This document shows, in pieces, positions 9,369-16,874 of a stretch of DNA of 64,000 nucleotides. The notes below the pieces were generated by a model. The model searched no databases and had not been told where the DNA came from. It saw only the letters and a list, made by a program, of their open reading frames with translations. The stretch comes from Nostoc sp. 106C (GTDB lineage: Bacteria > Cyanobacteriota > Cyanobacteriia > Cyanobacteriales > Nostocaceae), in assembly GCF_002154725.1 (NCBI RefSeq), contig NZ_MTAW01000089.1, positions 172,316 to 236,315 on the forward strand, in the 5' to 3' direction. A program made the position numbers and the translations under genes. Position 1 is the first letter of the stretch. Each line of letters begins with the position of its first letter.

Positions 9369-10670
9369 TCACTCACTTGGCTGCAATTCTTGACCTGTAA
9401 TCAATCTGGCTCCCCGTTTGCGAGTGACGTAGTTCGATGCCCACTGGAGCATCACGATTAATTTATTGTCAAACTCAATTAAGAAATAGATATGAATCAA
9501 TAGCCAAAATAGCCATGCAACAAAACCTGTAAGTTTGATAAAACCTAAATCTACAACGGCGGAATTGTGGCCAATCATTGCTAAACTGCCGCGGTCGATG
9601 TAAGAAAATTGTGGCAAAGTTTTATTGTGTAGCCGCTGTTTAATTAATGCTGCTACATATTCTCCTTCCTGCTTTGCTACAGGTGCAACACCAGGTAGAG
9701 GCTTACCATTTTGATGTGAAAAATTTGCTAAGTCACCAATTACAAAAATATTCGGATAGCCTTTAATACTCAAGTCAGGTTCAACAATGACTCTCCCGAC
9801 GCGATCGCATTCTACACCTGTGCGTTCTGCTAATACTTTCCCTATTGGCGAAGCTTGAACGCCTGCTGCCCATAATATAGTTTTTGAGGCAATCTCTTTC
9901 ACCTCATCCTCTTGTTTGATGGTAACAAGATCGTTTTCAATATTTGTTACCAAAGTTTTTGTTTGCACCTCCACACCAAATCGTCGCAGAGATGCTGCTG
10001 CTGCTTGTGATAATTCTGGTACGTAAGGTGGCAGGATGCGATCCATACCTTCAAGAAGTAAGATTTTCGTTTCTGATGTGTCGATATTGCGGAAATCTTG
10101 TTTGAGGGTTTCGTAGGCTAAATCTGCAAGTGCGCCTGCTAACTCGACTCCGGTAGGGCCACCACCAACAATGATAAAAGTTAACCAAGCACGGCGTTTT
10201 TCTAGATCTGTTTCTTTTTCTGCTGCTTCAAATGCCATAAAAATTCGGCGGCGCATTTCGATAGCATCTTCTACAGTTTTTAAACCAGGGGCAAATTCTT
10301 CCCATTGGTCTTTACCAAAATAGGAATGCTTTACACCTGTGGCAATAATTAATGTGTCATAGGGTATTGCTTGATCGCCTACGATCGCTTTTTGTGCTTG
10401 GGGATCGATATCAGTAACTTCACCCAGCATAACTTTTGTATTTTTGCTTTTACTAAGTACTGCTCGCAAAGGTGAAGAAATATCAGCAGGTGATAGCGTA
10501 CCTGTAGCAACCTGGTATAAGAGGGGTTGAAAGAGGTGAAAGTTACGTTTATCAATGAGAGTAACGTTAACATTAGCTTTGGAGAGAGAATGTGCAGTGT
10601 ACAATCCGCCAAAGCCACCACCAACAATCACAACTTTATGAGATGAATTATTCTCAATTGAACCTATCAT
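9369..10670 (-). CDS. Type II NADH:quinone oxidoreductase (NDH-2)
   Basis: A 433-residue pyridine nucleotide-disulphide oxidoreductase family protein of NDH-2 type. It has an N-terminal FAD dinucleotide-binding motif GGGFGG (residues 17-22), a second NAD(P)H-binding motif IIVGGGPTGVELAGALADL, and the family motif NIFVIGDLANF. The hydrophobic C-terminal segment (GFVAWLFWLLIHIYFLIEF, near residues 385-405) is the membrane-anchoring part seen in cyanobacterial NDH-2. It lies between lacI and uxaC in a same-strand run with short gaps (129 and 32 bases), so it may be co-transcribed. A link between redox balance and uronate catabolism is inference. Confidence 0.9.
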   Translation of the reverse strand: MIGSIENNSSHKVVIVGGGFGGLYTAHSLSKANVNVTLIDKRNFHLFQPLLYQVATGTLSPADISSPLRAVLSKSKNTKVMLGEVTDIDPQAQKAIVGDQAIPYDTLIIATGVKHSYFGKDQWEEFAPGLKTVEDAIEMRRRIFMAFEAAEKETDLEKRRAWLTFIIVGGGPTGVELAGALADLAYETLKQDFRNIDTSETKILLLEGMDRILPPYVPELSQAAAASLRRFGVEVQTKTLVTNIENDLVTIKQEDEVKEIASKTILWAAGVQASPIGKVLAERTGVECDRVGRVIVEPDLSIKGYPNIFVIGDLANFSHQNGKPLPGVAPVAKQEGEYVAALIKQRLHNKTLPQFSYIDRGSLAMIGHNSAVVDLGFIKLTGFVAWLFWLLIHIYFLIEFDNKLIVMLQWASNYVTRKRGARLITGQELQPSE

Positions 10671-10798
10671 AAGACATATTTTTGGATGTTATAGGTGTGA
10701 AATTGATACGGAAAAGGCTGTTTTAAAATGTTGAATCACAAATTTTTAAGTATATAAAATTTGATTTATTATTAACAGTGGTTTTTACTTAATTAAAA

Positions 10799-11836
10799 TC
10801 ATTTACGGCGATTGTTTACTACCGCACTACTACCCCGCTTTAACAAATAAGGAGATAAAACGCAGTTTTTTACAGTTTTTTCCTGTAATAAATCGAGTAA
10901 CATTTGCATTGCAGAACGACCAATTTCTAACATTGGCTGGCGAACTGTGGTGAGTGGAGGGGTGAGGTAACCTCCCAGAGCAACACCATCAAATCCCACT
11001 ATGCTTAAGTCTTGCGGAACCGAAATTCCTAGTTCTTGACAGGCTAAAACAGCACCTACCGCTACCATATCGTTGTAACAAAAGATGCCTGTCACTCCAG
11101 TTGCAACTAGTTTAGGTAGCATCTGTTGACCTGTAAAAACATCGCTTGTTCTGACATTATATTCATCACTAATTGCTACCCAATAAGCCTTTTGGGGTAA
11201 ACCTGCTTCACTCAAAGCTTTTTGATATCCTTCTAAACGCTGCTGATTTGACCTGCTGCGATCGCTTACACCCAGGTATCCTATAGAAGTGTGTCCCAAA
11301 CTGACTAGATGTTCTACGGCTAATCTAGCGCCTAAACAGTCGTCTACTGACACTGAGTGAAATATTTCCGGTGGATCTTGAGTTTGGCTATGAATAAATA
11401 CTGTTGGTACAGCAATTTGTCCTAGCTGTTTTGTATCCTGTTTACTAATGCGTGAATCAGCCACTAGAATACCGTCCACTCTCCGGCGATGAAAATTATC
11501 AATAGCTGCTATTTCCAGATCGACATCTCGGTGTGAAGTACTCAACAACACACTTAAACCTGATGTTCTGGCTATCTGTTCTATTCCCTCTACTACTTCC
11601 GAAAAAAAGGGATCTGCTATTGAAGTTACTACTACCCCAATAGTATTAGTACGTTGAGTTTGTAAACTTTGCGCAATACTATTAGGAACATAACCCATCT
11701 CCCGCGCCAGCTGCTTAATTTCCTCTCTTACCTTAGGGCTAATTAGAGTACTATCTCGTAAAGCGCGTGAAACCGTGGTGTGAGAAACTCCTGCTTTTCG
11801 AGCAATATCTTCTATTGAGATTTTTCGTTTACTCAT
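10799..11836 (-). CDS. LacI-family transcriptional repressor of the sugar-acid genes
   Basis: A 345-residue LacI/GalR-family regulator. The N-terminal helix-turn-helix ISIEDIARKAGVSHTTVSRALR is followed by the hinge helix region YVPNSIAQSLQTQRTNTIGVVV and a periplasmic-binding-protein-like sensor domain (DPFFSEVVEGIEQIA, RRVDGILVADSR, SIVGFDG, TTVRQPMLEIG). Its start faces gntK across a 74-base gap that contains the perfect palindrome ATGCACACGTGTGCAT. The same palindrome is upstream of the oxygenase gene at 13183, so self-control plus control of both flanking units is likely. The effector is unknown. A sugar acid such as gluconate or 6-phosphogluconate fits the neighbours. Confidence 0.93.
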   Translation of the reverse strand: MSKRKISIEDIARKAGVSHTTVSRALRDSTLISPKVREEIKQLAREMGYVPNSIAQSLQTQRTNTIGVVVTSIADPFFSEVVEGIEQIARTSGLSVLLSTSHRDVDLEIAAIDNFHRRRVDGILVADSRISKQDTKQLGQIAVPTVFIHSQTQDPPEIFHSVSVDDCLGARLAVEHLVSLGHTSIGYLGVSDRSRSNQQRLEGYQKALSEAGLPQKAYWVAISDEYNVRTSDVFTGQQMLPKLVATGVTGIFCYNDMVAVGAVLACQELGISVPQDLSIVGFDGVALGGYLTPPLTTVRQPMLEIGRSAMQMLLDLLQEKTVKNCVLSPYLLKRGSSAVVNNRRK

Positions 11837-11846
11837 TTGTTATCTT

Positions 11847-11877
11847 ACTTTATTTATGCACACGTGTGCATTATAAT
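11847..11877. promoter_or_regulatory. LacI-type operator and divergent lacI/gntK promoter
   Basis: The perfect 16-bp palindrome ATGCACACGTGTGCAT lies at 11856-11871. On the + strand it is followed at once by TATAAT (11872-11877), a consensus -10 placed about 34 bases before the gntK ATG. On the - strand the palindrome is followed by TAAATA (11856-11851), a candidate -10 for lacI. The operator would therefore occupy the spacer of both promoters, a standard repression geometry. A central CG-containing palindrome of this size is typical of LacI-family operators. Confidence 0.8.
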
Positions 11878-11910
11878 ATCAATTATTAGAAAAATTGAGC
11901 CACTTGTCAA

Positions 11911-12396
11911 ATGATTATTCTCGTAATGGGTGTTTCTGGATCTGGCAAAACCACCGTAGGAAAATTGCTAGCAGATTCGTTAGGCTGGGGATTTAGCGAC
12001 GCTGATGCTTTCCACTCGCCGGAGAATGTCGAAAAAATGCGGCAAGGTATTCCCTTGAGTGAGGCTGATAGGAAGCCTTGGTTACAAGATTTACAAACAG
12101 CTATTAAACATTGGCTACAAGAAAATAAAAATGTGGTGCTAGCGTGTTCAGCGTTAAAAGACAGTTATCGCCAATTTCTGGTAGTGGATAGCAATCGTGT
12201 TAAGCTAGTCTACCTTAAAGGATCTTACCAGTTGATTCAAAAACGGTTGCAAGAGCGTCAGAATCACTATATGAGCGATCAACTCCTTACCAGCCAGTTT
12301 GAGACTCTTGAAGAACCATTAGAAACCATATATATAGATATTGCAGAGCCTCCTCAGGCAATTGTCCAGAACATTAGAACAATTTTAGGGATTTAA
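11911..12396 (+). CDS. gntK: Gluconokinase
   Basis: A 161-residue GntK-type gluconokinase, which phosphorylates D-gluconate to 6-phosphogluconate with ATP. The Walker A motif MGVSGSGKTTVG is at residues 6-17. The family motifs DADAFHSPENVEKMRQGIPL and LACSALKDSYRQFL follow, and the length is normal. It is divergent from the LacI-type regulator, and the shared operator overlaps its promoter spacer. Its product enters the oxidative pentose phosphate route, for which 6-phosphogluconolactonase (29706-30428) is another enzyme in the window. Together with the LarA-like epimerase it completes a possible mannonate-to-6-phosphogluconate path. Confidence 0.95.
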   Translation: MIILVMGVSGSGKTTVGKLLADSLGWGFSDADAFHSPENVEKMRQGIPLSEADRKPWLQDLQTAIKHWLQENKNVVLACSALKDSYRQFLVVDSNRVKLVYLKGSYQLIQKRLQERQNHYMSDQLLTSQFETLEEPLETIYIDIAEPPQAIVQNIRTILGI

Positions 12397-12521
12397 CGGA
12401 AACAAAAAATATTAATTGCAGCTCTACGAATACAGAATATTTTGGCAACTAAATTACATTAGACGTCAATCTCAAGATAATATACAAGCGATCGCCTAAC
12501 TGCGATCAAAGGAGGGAACAA

Positions 12522-12866
12522 ATGTTTCTCAGATTAGCGCAACAACATCGAGAATTCGTCAAAGACTTGGTAATGAACCTGCAAGTCTTGGCAATTGTAC
12601 TCGATCGAAGGGGTTATCCAGCCTCTTGTTATACCTGCGGCGACCAAATGAACAGCGGTTCATTTATGGTTAGCTTGGGAGAAAATCACCTGATTCGGTT
12701 TTTAGTATCTGATTACGGTATTACATGGACAGAAATGAAGGATGACCACGAATTCATGAAGTTAGAAGGTGCAGAAGCGATAAATCAACTACAAGAGTTG
12801 GCTAATAGCATCAAGTATCTGAGTACTGATAATCAAATTGACAAAGTCAATAATATTTGTTGTTAG
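12522..12866 (+). CDS. Small conserved cyanobacterial protein of unknown function
   Basis: A 114-residue protein with a strong ribosome-binding site (aaaggaggg) 6-14 bases before the ATG. The N-terminal half is an amphipathic helix (QHREFVKDLVMNLQVLAIVLDRRG), followed by SCYTCGDQMNSGSFMVSLGENHLIRFLVSDYGITWTEM. A CxxC pair is visible and the C-terminus ends in CC. I recall similar short proteins in Nostocales but know no function. It lies between gntK (same strand, 125 bases) and the second LacI-type operator, so it may or may not belong to the sugar-acid module. Confidence 0.75.
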   Translation: MFLRLAQQHREFVKDLVMNLQVLAIVLDRRGYPASCYTCGDQMNSGSFMVSLGENHLIRFLVSDYGITWTEMKDDHEFMKLEGAEAINQLQELANSIKYLSTDNQIDKVNNICC

Positions 12867-13182
12867 CTTCATGTAGATACATTGCTCTTCTATTTGATTT
12901 GTACAATTAGATGTGAAAAAACTTAATAGATAATTTTGCACAGATGTGTAAGGATTAAAAATAACAGTTTATGCACACGTGTGCATAAATAAAGTTAGAA
13001 AAATCATTTCACAAATCAATTTCATAAACTTGCTTTATTTCAGCTAGCAATACAACTTTAAAAGTAGCGATCGAAGGAATATTCGTTCGTAGGCAGGACT
13101 TTAGCTTTGAATTTTTAAGCACGTTTTGTGCTGGCTACAAATTGATAAAAGTCAAAACAAATAGATATATAAAAAGAATTTT
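12867..13182 (+). promoter_or_regulatory. Second copy of the LacI-type operator, upstream of the oxygenase gene
   Basis: This 316-base gap contains ATGCACACGTGTGCAT at 12971-12986, identical to the lacI/gntK operator. The match continues for 9 more bases (AAATAAAGT, 12987-12995), so 25 bases are identical to the lacI-side promoter read on the - strand, including the candidate -10 TAAATA. A transcript would start near 13000 and carry a leader of about 180 bases before the ATG at 13183. No other gene is seen in the gap. Confidence 0.8.
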
Positions 13183-14265
13183 ATGGAACCCAAGTTTACA
13201 CATAGAGATTACAGTTTAGTTGGTTCGGAATCGGTGAAAGCTGTTGAGAAAGGTCTGTCATGCGTGCAGTGGTATAGAAGCCCAGTTCCGCGCCAGCAAC
13301 TCAAAGAATTGATGAAGCGTAGCGATATGCCAGCACTGCGAGATACTGTGTTGTGGTTCGCACTCATTATTACATCTGGTGCGATCGCCTATATTAGTTG
13401 GGGTACTTGGTTCGCAATCCCAGCATTTTTAGTTTATGGCTGGCTGTATGCAGGAGCAGCCGACTCGCGTTGGCATGAGTGCAGTCATGGTACAGCGTTC
13501 AAAACTAAATGGCTCAACGATTTGGTTTATCAAATTGCATCGTTTATGGTGCTGCGTGAGTCTACATTATGGCGCTGGAGTCACTCTCGACACCATACAG
13601 ATACCCTGATCGTTGGTCGCGATCCCGAAATCGCCTCACCGCGTCCGCCAAGCTTCATTAATATAGGGCTGAATCTCCTCAATCTCAAGACTGGATTGAA
13701 GGAACTGCGTCAGATTGTGCGTCACTCATTTGGTTTGCTGTCGGCTGAAGAGAAGAGTTACGTTCCCGAACGCGAACACAACAACGTCATTCTAACTGCA
13801 CGGATTGATCTGGCGATTTTCATGGGCGTCATAGCTTGGTCAATTGCGATCGCTAGTTGGATGCCACTAATGTTTATTGGTCTGCCTTCATTCTACGGTG
13901 CTTCGTTACACGTATTTTTTGGCATGACACAACACGCTGGATTAGCCGAAGACGTGCAGGATCACCGTCTGAATTCGCGCACCGTGTACATGAATCCTGT
14001 ATTGCGCTTTTTGTATTGGAATATGAATTATCATGTCGAGCATCATATGTTCCCAATGGTGCCATACCATGCGCTTCCGTCACTGCATGAAGTTATCAAG
14101 CATGATGTTCCGCCTGCATATTCAAGCTGCTGGGAAGCTTATAAGGAAATTATTCCCGCCTTGATTCAGCAGCGCCAAGACCCGAATTACTTTGTGGTGC
14201 GAAAACTACCAGTAACAGAAACAACAAAGATAAAAGCGATCGCAACCCCACAATCCGCCGTTTAA
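13183..14265 (+). CDS. Membrane di-iron oxygenase, MocD/fatty-acid-desaturase type
   Basis: A 360-residue integral membrane protein of the fatty-acid desaturase/hydroxylase fold. Its three histidine boxes are HECSHG (from residue 98), HSRHH (134-138) and HVEHH (284-288), plus TQHAG (His251), a full di-iron ligand set. Hydrophobic segments lie near residues 55-90 and 205-245. The N-terminal wording (RDYSLVGSESVKAVEKGL, WYRSPVPR) resembles, as I recall, proteins linked to MocD, the oxygenase of rhizopine (methyl-inosamine) breakdown, rather than DesA/DesC lipid desaturases. No Rieske ferredoxin partner is adjacent. The shared LacI operator suggests a sugar-like substrate. A lipid desaturase remains the plain alternative. 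Confidence 0.8.
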   Translation: MEPKFTHRDYSLVGSESVKAVEKGLSCVQWYRSPVPRQQLKELMKRSDMPALRDTVLWFALIITSGAIAYISWGTWFAIPAFLVYGWLYAGAADSRWHECSHGTAFKTKWLNDLVYQIASFMVLRESTLWRWSHSRHHTDTLIVGRDPEIASPRPPSFINIGLNLLNLKTGLKELRQIVRHSFGLLSAEEKSYVPEREHNNVILTARIDLAIFMGVIAWSIAIASWMPLMFIGLPSFYGASLHVFFGMTQHAGLAEDVQDHRLNSRTVYMNPVLRFLYWNMNYHVEHHMFPMVPYHALPSLHEVIKHDVPPAYSSCWEAYKEIIPALIQQRQDPNYFVVRKLPVTETTKIKAIATPQSAV

Positions 14266-14323
14266 CCTTCTGTTAGGCTGCGCGATCGCAGAGGCATACT
14301 AGTTGAGGATAACTCAGCCTGGT

Positions 14324-14538
14324 GGAACTTGTGTTCTCAATGAAAGAACTTGTGTTCTGAACCAAAAAACTTGTGTTCTCAATGAAAGAACTTATGTTCT
14401 GAACCAAAGCACTTGTGTTCTCAACGAAGGAACTTATGTTCTGAACCAAAGCACTTGTGTTCTCAACGAAGGAACTTGTGTTCTGAACCAAAGCACTTGT
14501 GTTCTCAACGAAGGAACTTGTGTTCTCAACGAAAGAAC
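14324..14538. repeat. 21-bp tandem repeat array, about 10 units
   Basis: Units alternate between an A type (cttgtgttctcaacgaagga) and a B type (cttatgttctgaaccaaagc), giving a 42-bp higher-order period. Because 21 is a multiple of 3, all frames stay open and yield heptapeptide repeats (for example CVLNERT/YVLNQST on the + strand and ENTSALVQNISSF on the - strand). This resembles the short tandemly repeated repetitive sequences known in heterocystous cyanobacteria. It ends 15 bases before the ATG of the next gene, so it is probably transcribed leader or spacer rather than protein. Confidence 0.85.
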
Positions 14539-14553
14539 GTTAATTGAATTATT

Positions 14554-15081
14554 ATGCGTAAACTCAAGTATCATGTTGCCTGTACTGTAGATGGCTTTAT
14601 CGCCCACAAAGACCACACAATCGAAGGATTTATCCCAGAGGGCGACCATGTAACCGACTATTTAGAATCGCTCCAGAATGATTATGATATCGTCTTGATG
14701 GGACGTAAAACATACGAGTTTGGATTTCAGTTTGGTGTAACTAATCCCTATCCTTTGATGAAACAGTATGTGCTGTCACGCACTATGGAAACCAGCCCCG
14801 ATCCAAATGTAGAGCTAGTTTCAGAGAATATCATAGACTTTGTAAGAGAACTGAAAACAGGAACAGGTAAGGATATTTATCTCTGTGGGGGAGCATATTT
14901 AGCAACTACACTTTTAACAGAAAATTTGATTAATGAAATCATCCTCAAGGTCAATCCGGTAGTTTTTGGCTCAGGTATTCCATTGTTTTCTGAAGCCATT
15001 AAGCAGACTGATCTGGAACTCATCGACAGCAAAATTTACAAAACTGGCGTCATTTTACTTACTTATAGAGTGAAACATTGA
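14554..15081 (+). CDS. Dihydrofolate-reductase/RibD C-terminal-like reductase
   Basis: A 175-residue protein of the RibD C-terminal/DHFR fold (YwjB/YyaP type). Visible are the first strand MRKLKYHVACTVDGFIA, the NADPH-binding loop VLMGRKTYEFG, the segment KQYVLSRTM, and the glycine motif DIYLCGGAYLATTLL. The family reduces pterin- or flavin-precursor-like substrates, but most members are uncharacterised. The gene starts directly after the 21-bp tandem repeat, which could affect its expression. There is no strong Shine-Dalgarno sequence. Confidence 0.85.
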   Translation: MRKLKYHVACTVDGFIAHKDHTIEGFIPEGDHVTDYLESLQNDYDIVLMGRKTYEFGFQFGVTNPYPLMKQYVLSRTMETSPDPNVELVSENIIDFVRELKTGTGKDIYLCGGAYLATTLLTENLINEIILKVNPVVFGSGIPLFSEAIKQTDLELIDSKIYKTGVILLTYRVKH

Positions 15082-15164
15082 AGCGTTGGACGTTGTTGTT
15101 CTTGAGAATTATCGCTAAAGCGCGATCGCCCACTTTTAAAAGTGTCAAAATCAAGTAGGCGATT

Positions 15165-16580
15165 TTGAAAAACAATCTGGAGAGCAACTTGCCTAAATCG
15201 ATTCAATCCATTCAACCACCACTAAAATTTATTCCTCCACGCTTCAACGTAGCCATACTCCAGATTACCAAGTGGTTGCTGCCAGTATTGTTGCGTTTTC
15301 GGCTTCGACCTTGGTTACCAGCAGGTATTATCCAGATTGAAGCTAAAAATGCTGAGGTGTTAGCCCAGCTTTATGAAAAGTTTCAAGCTGGCAAAATTCG
15401 CTTTTTGCTGGCGTTTCGGCATCCTGAGGTAGACGATCCCCTCAGTATGTTCTATCTACTTTCCCGGATTGTGCCACGAGTTGCTCGTCAGGAAGGAATA
15501 AAGTTGCAATCTCCGGTTCACTCTCACTTTCTCTACGACAGGGGTATGACTTTGTGGGCTGGTGACTGGCTGGGTTGGTTTTTTTCTTTACTGGGAGGTG
15601 TAGCAATTCGGCGGGGTAAGCGATTAGATAGGCAAGCTATCCAAACAGCACGAGAGTTATTTGCCAATAGCAAAATCCCGATCGCAGTTGCACCTGAAGG
15701 CGGTACTAATGGTCATAGCGGCATTGTTAGCCCCTTAGAACCTGGTGTTTCTCAACTGGGGTTTTGGTGTGTAGAAGATTTAGCCAAAGCCAATCGTCCT
15801 GAAACTGTTTTTATTGTGCCGATCGCTATTCAGTATCGCTACGTTAACCCACCTTGGTCAAAACTGGAGCGATTGTTGAGTAAATTGGAAACTGAGAGTG
15901 GCTTGCCAGTATTGCCAGTTGAGAATGATATTAATGGACAGCCAGAAATTTACTATCAACGGCTCTGTCGGCTGGCTGAACATATCATTTCTGAAATGGA
16001 AGAGTTTTATCGGCGTTTCTATCATCAAAATCTCCCTGCTATCCCCAATCAAGAAATAACTTCCCGTCTGCACCGCCTACTGGATATGGCTTTACAAGTA
16101 CCTGAGCAATATTTTAATATCCAGCCACAGGGAAATTTCATCGATCGCTGTCGCCGCTTGGAAGAGGCTGGCTGGAGTTACATTTACCGTGAAGATGTAC
16201 CTAATATCGCTGCTTTATCACCACTTAAACGCGGATTGGCAGACTGGATTGCAGAAGAAGCCGATTTGCGAATGCGACATATGCGCTTAGTCGAAAGTTT
16301 TGTCGCTGTCACCGCTAGCTATATTCAGGAACAGCCGACTGCTGAACGATTTGCTGAAACAACGCTACTCATGTTCGATATGCTGTCTCGAATTAGCGAT
16401 CGCAAAACACCCGCACGTCCCCGATTAGGTTGGCGAACAGCACGTATCACCGTGGGTGAACCAATTTCGGTTACAGAACGCTGGGTAAATTCTCAAAGTG
16501 ATCGCCAAGCATCTCGCCAAGCTGCAAGCCAGTTAACACAAGATTTGAAAATTGCTTTAGAGCAGTTAATAGGTAGTTGA
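15165..16580 (+). CDS. PlsC-like 1-acyl-glycerol-phosphate acyltransferase family protein
   Basis: A 471-residue protein starting at TTG (15165). An H-x4-D catalytic box is seen in FRHPEVDDPLS near residue 86, and the later PlsC motif appears as VAPEGGTNGHSG. A hydrophobic segment (LWAGDWLGWFFSLLGG) lies between them. The C-terminal 200 residues are not part of the minimal acyltransferase and are helical (RCRRLEEAGWSYIYREDV, RPRLGWRTARITVGEPISV). Longer acyltransferases like this are common in cyanobacteria. The acceptor lipid is unknown. It is followed by the CRISPR leader region. Confidence 0.85.
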   Translation: MKNNLESNLPKSIQSIQPPLKFIPPRFNVAILQITKWLLPVLLRFRLRPWLPAGIIQIEAKNAEVLAQLYEKFQAGKIRFLLAFRHPEVDDPLSMFYLLSRIVPRVARQEGIKLQSPVHSHFLYDRGMTLWAGDWLGWFFSLLGGVAIRRGKRLDRQAIQTARELFANSKIPIAVAPEGGTNGHSGIVSPLEPGVSQLGFWCVEDLAKANRPETVFIVPIAIQYRYVNPPWSKLERLLSKLETESGLPVLPVENDINGQPEIYYQRLCRLAEHIISEMEEFYRRFYHQNLPAIPNQEITSRLHRLLDMALQVPEQYFNIQPQGNFIDRCRRLEEAGWSYIYREDVPNIAALSPLKRGLADWIAEEADLRMRHMRLVESFVAVTASYIQEQPTAERFAETTLLMFDMLSRISDRKTPARPRLGWRTARITVGEPISVTERWVNSQSDRQASRQAASQLTQDLKIALEQLIGS

Positions 16581-16874
16581 TTTCACTATTAGTTATATTT
16601 TCCCAGTGTTTCCCCCTTGAATCTGGCGTCAACCAGTAGGTGTTTGAAAACAATAGTCAAATTTTCCGCCCCAAAAGCCTACTGCCTCTGCTTTTGAACC
16701 CTTTTTTACCTCTATTGAGGTTGACGCAAACTCCCTAACCCATGCTCTACAAGCCTTTGGAGCTTTTATCCAATGACACCCTTGACAACTCAATGCCCCA
16801 AAAGCTAATTTGATTGGAGGTTGACGAAACTGTACCTTGAAAACCAAATATATCAATGCTTCCAACTGCGAGCC
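16581..16874 (+). promoter_or_regulatory. Probable CRISPR leader
   Basis: About 290 bases upstream of the first repeat, on the side predicted by repeat orientation (3' end GATTGAAAC). It has no gene. A short motif is repeated: GAGGTTGACGCAAACT at 16717-16732 and GGAGGTTGACGAAACT at 16816-16831, with an inverted partial copy (GGCGTCAACC) at 16625-16634. The last 45 bases are AT-rich before repeat 1. The motif could serve leader recognition during spacer acquisition or transcription. This is inference. Confidence 0.6.

Noticed and set aside
14273..14649. Heptapeptide-repeat proteins on both strands
   Set aside because: A 21-bp tandem repeat makes all frames open by chance. No frame has a proper start, ribosome-binding site or non-repeat domain.
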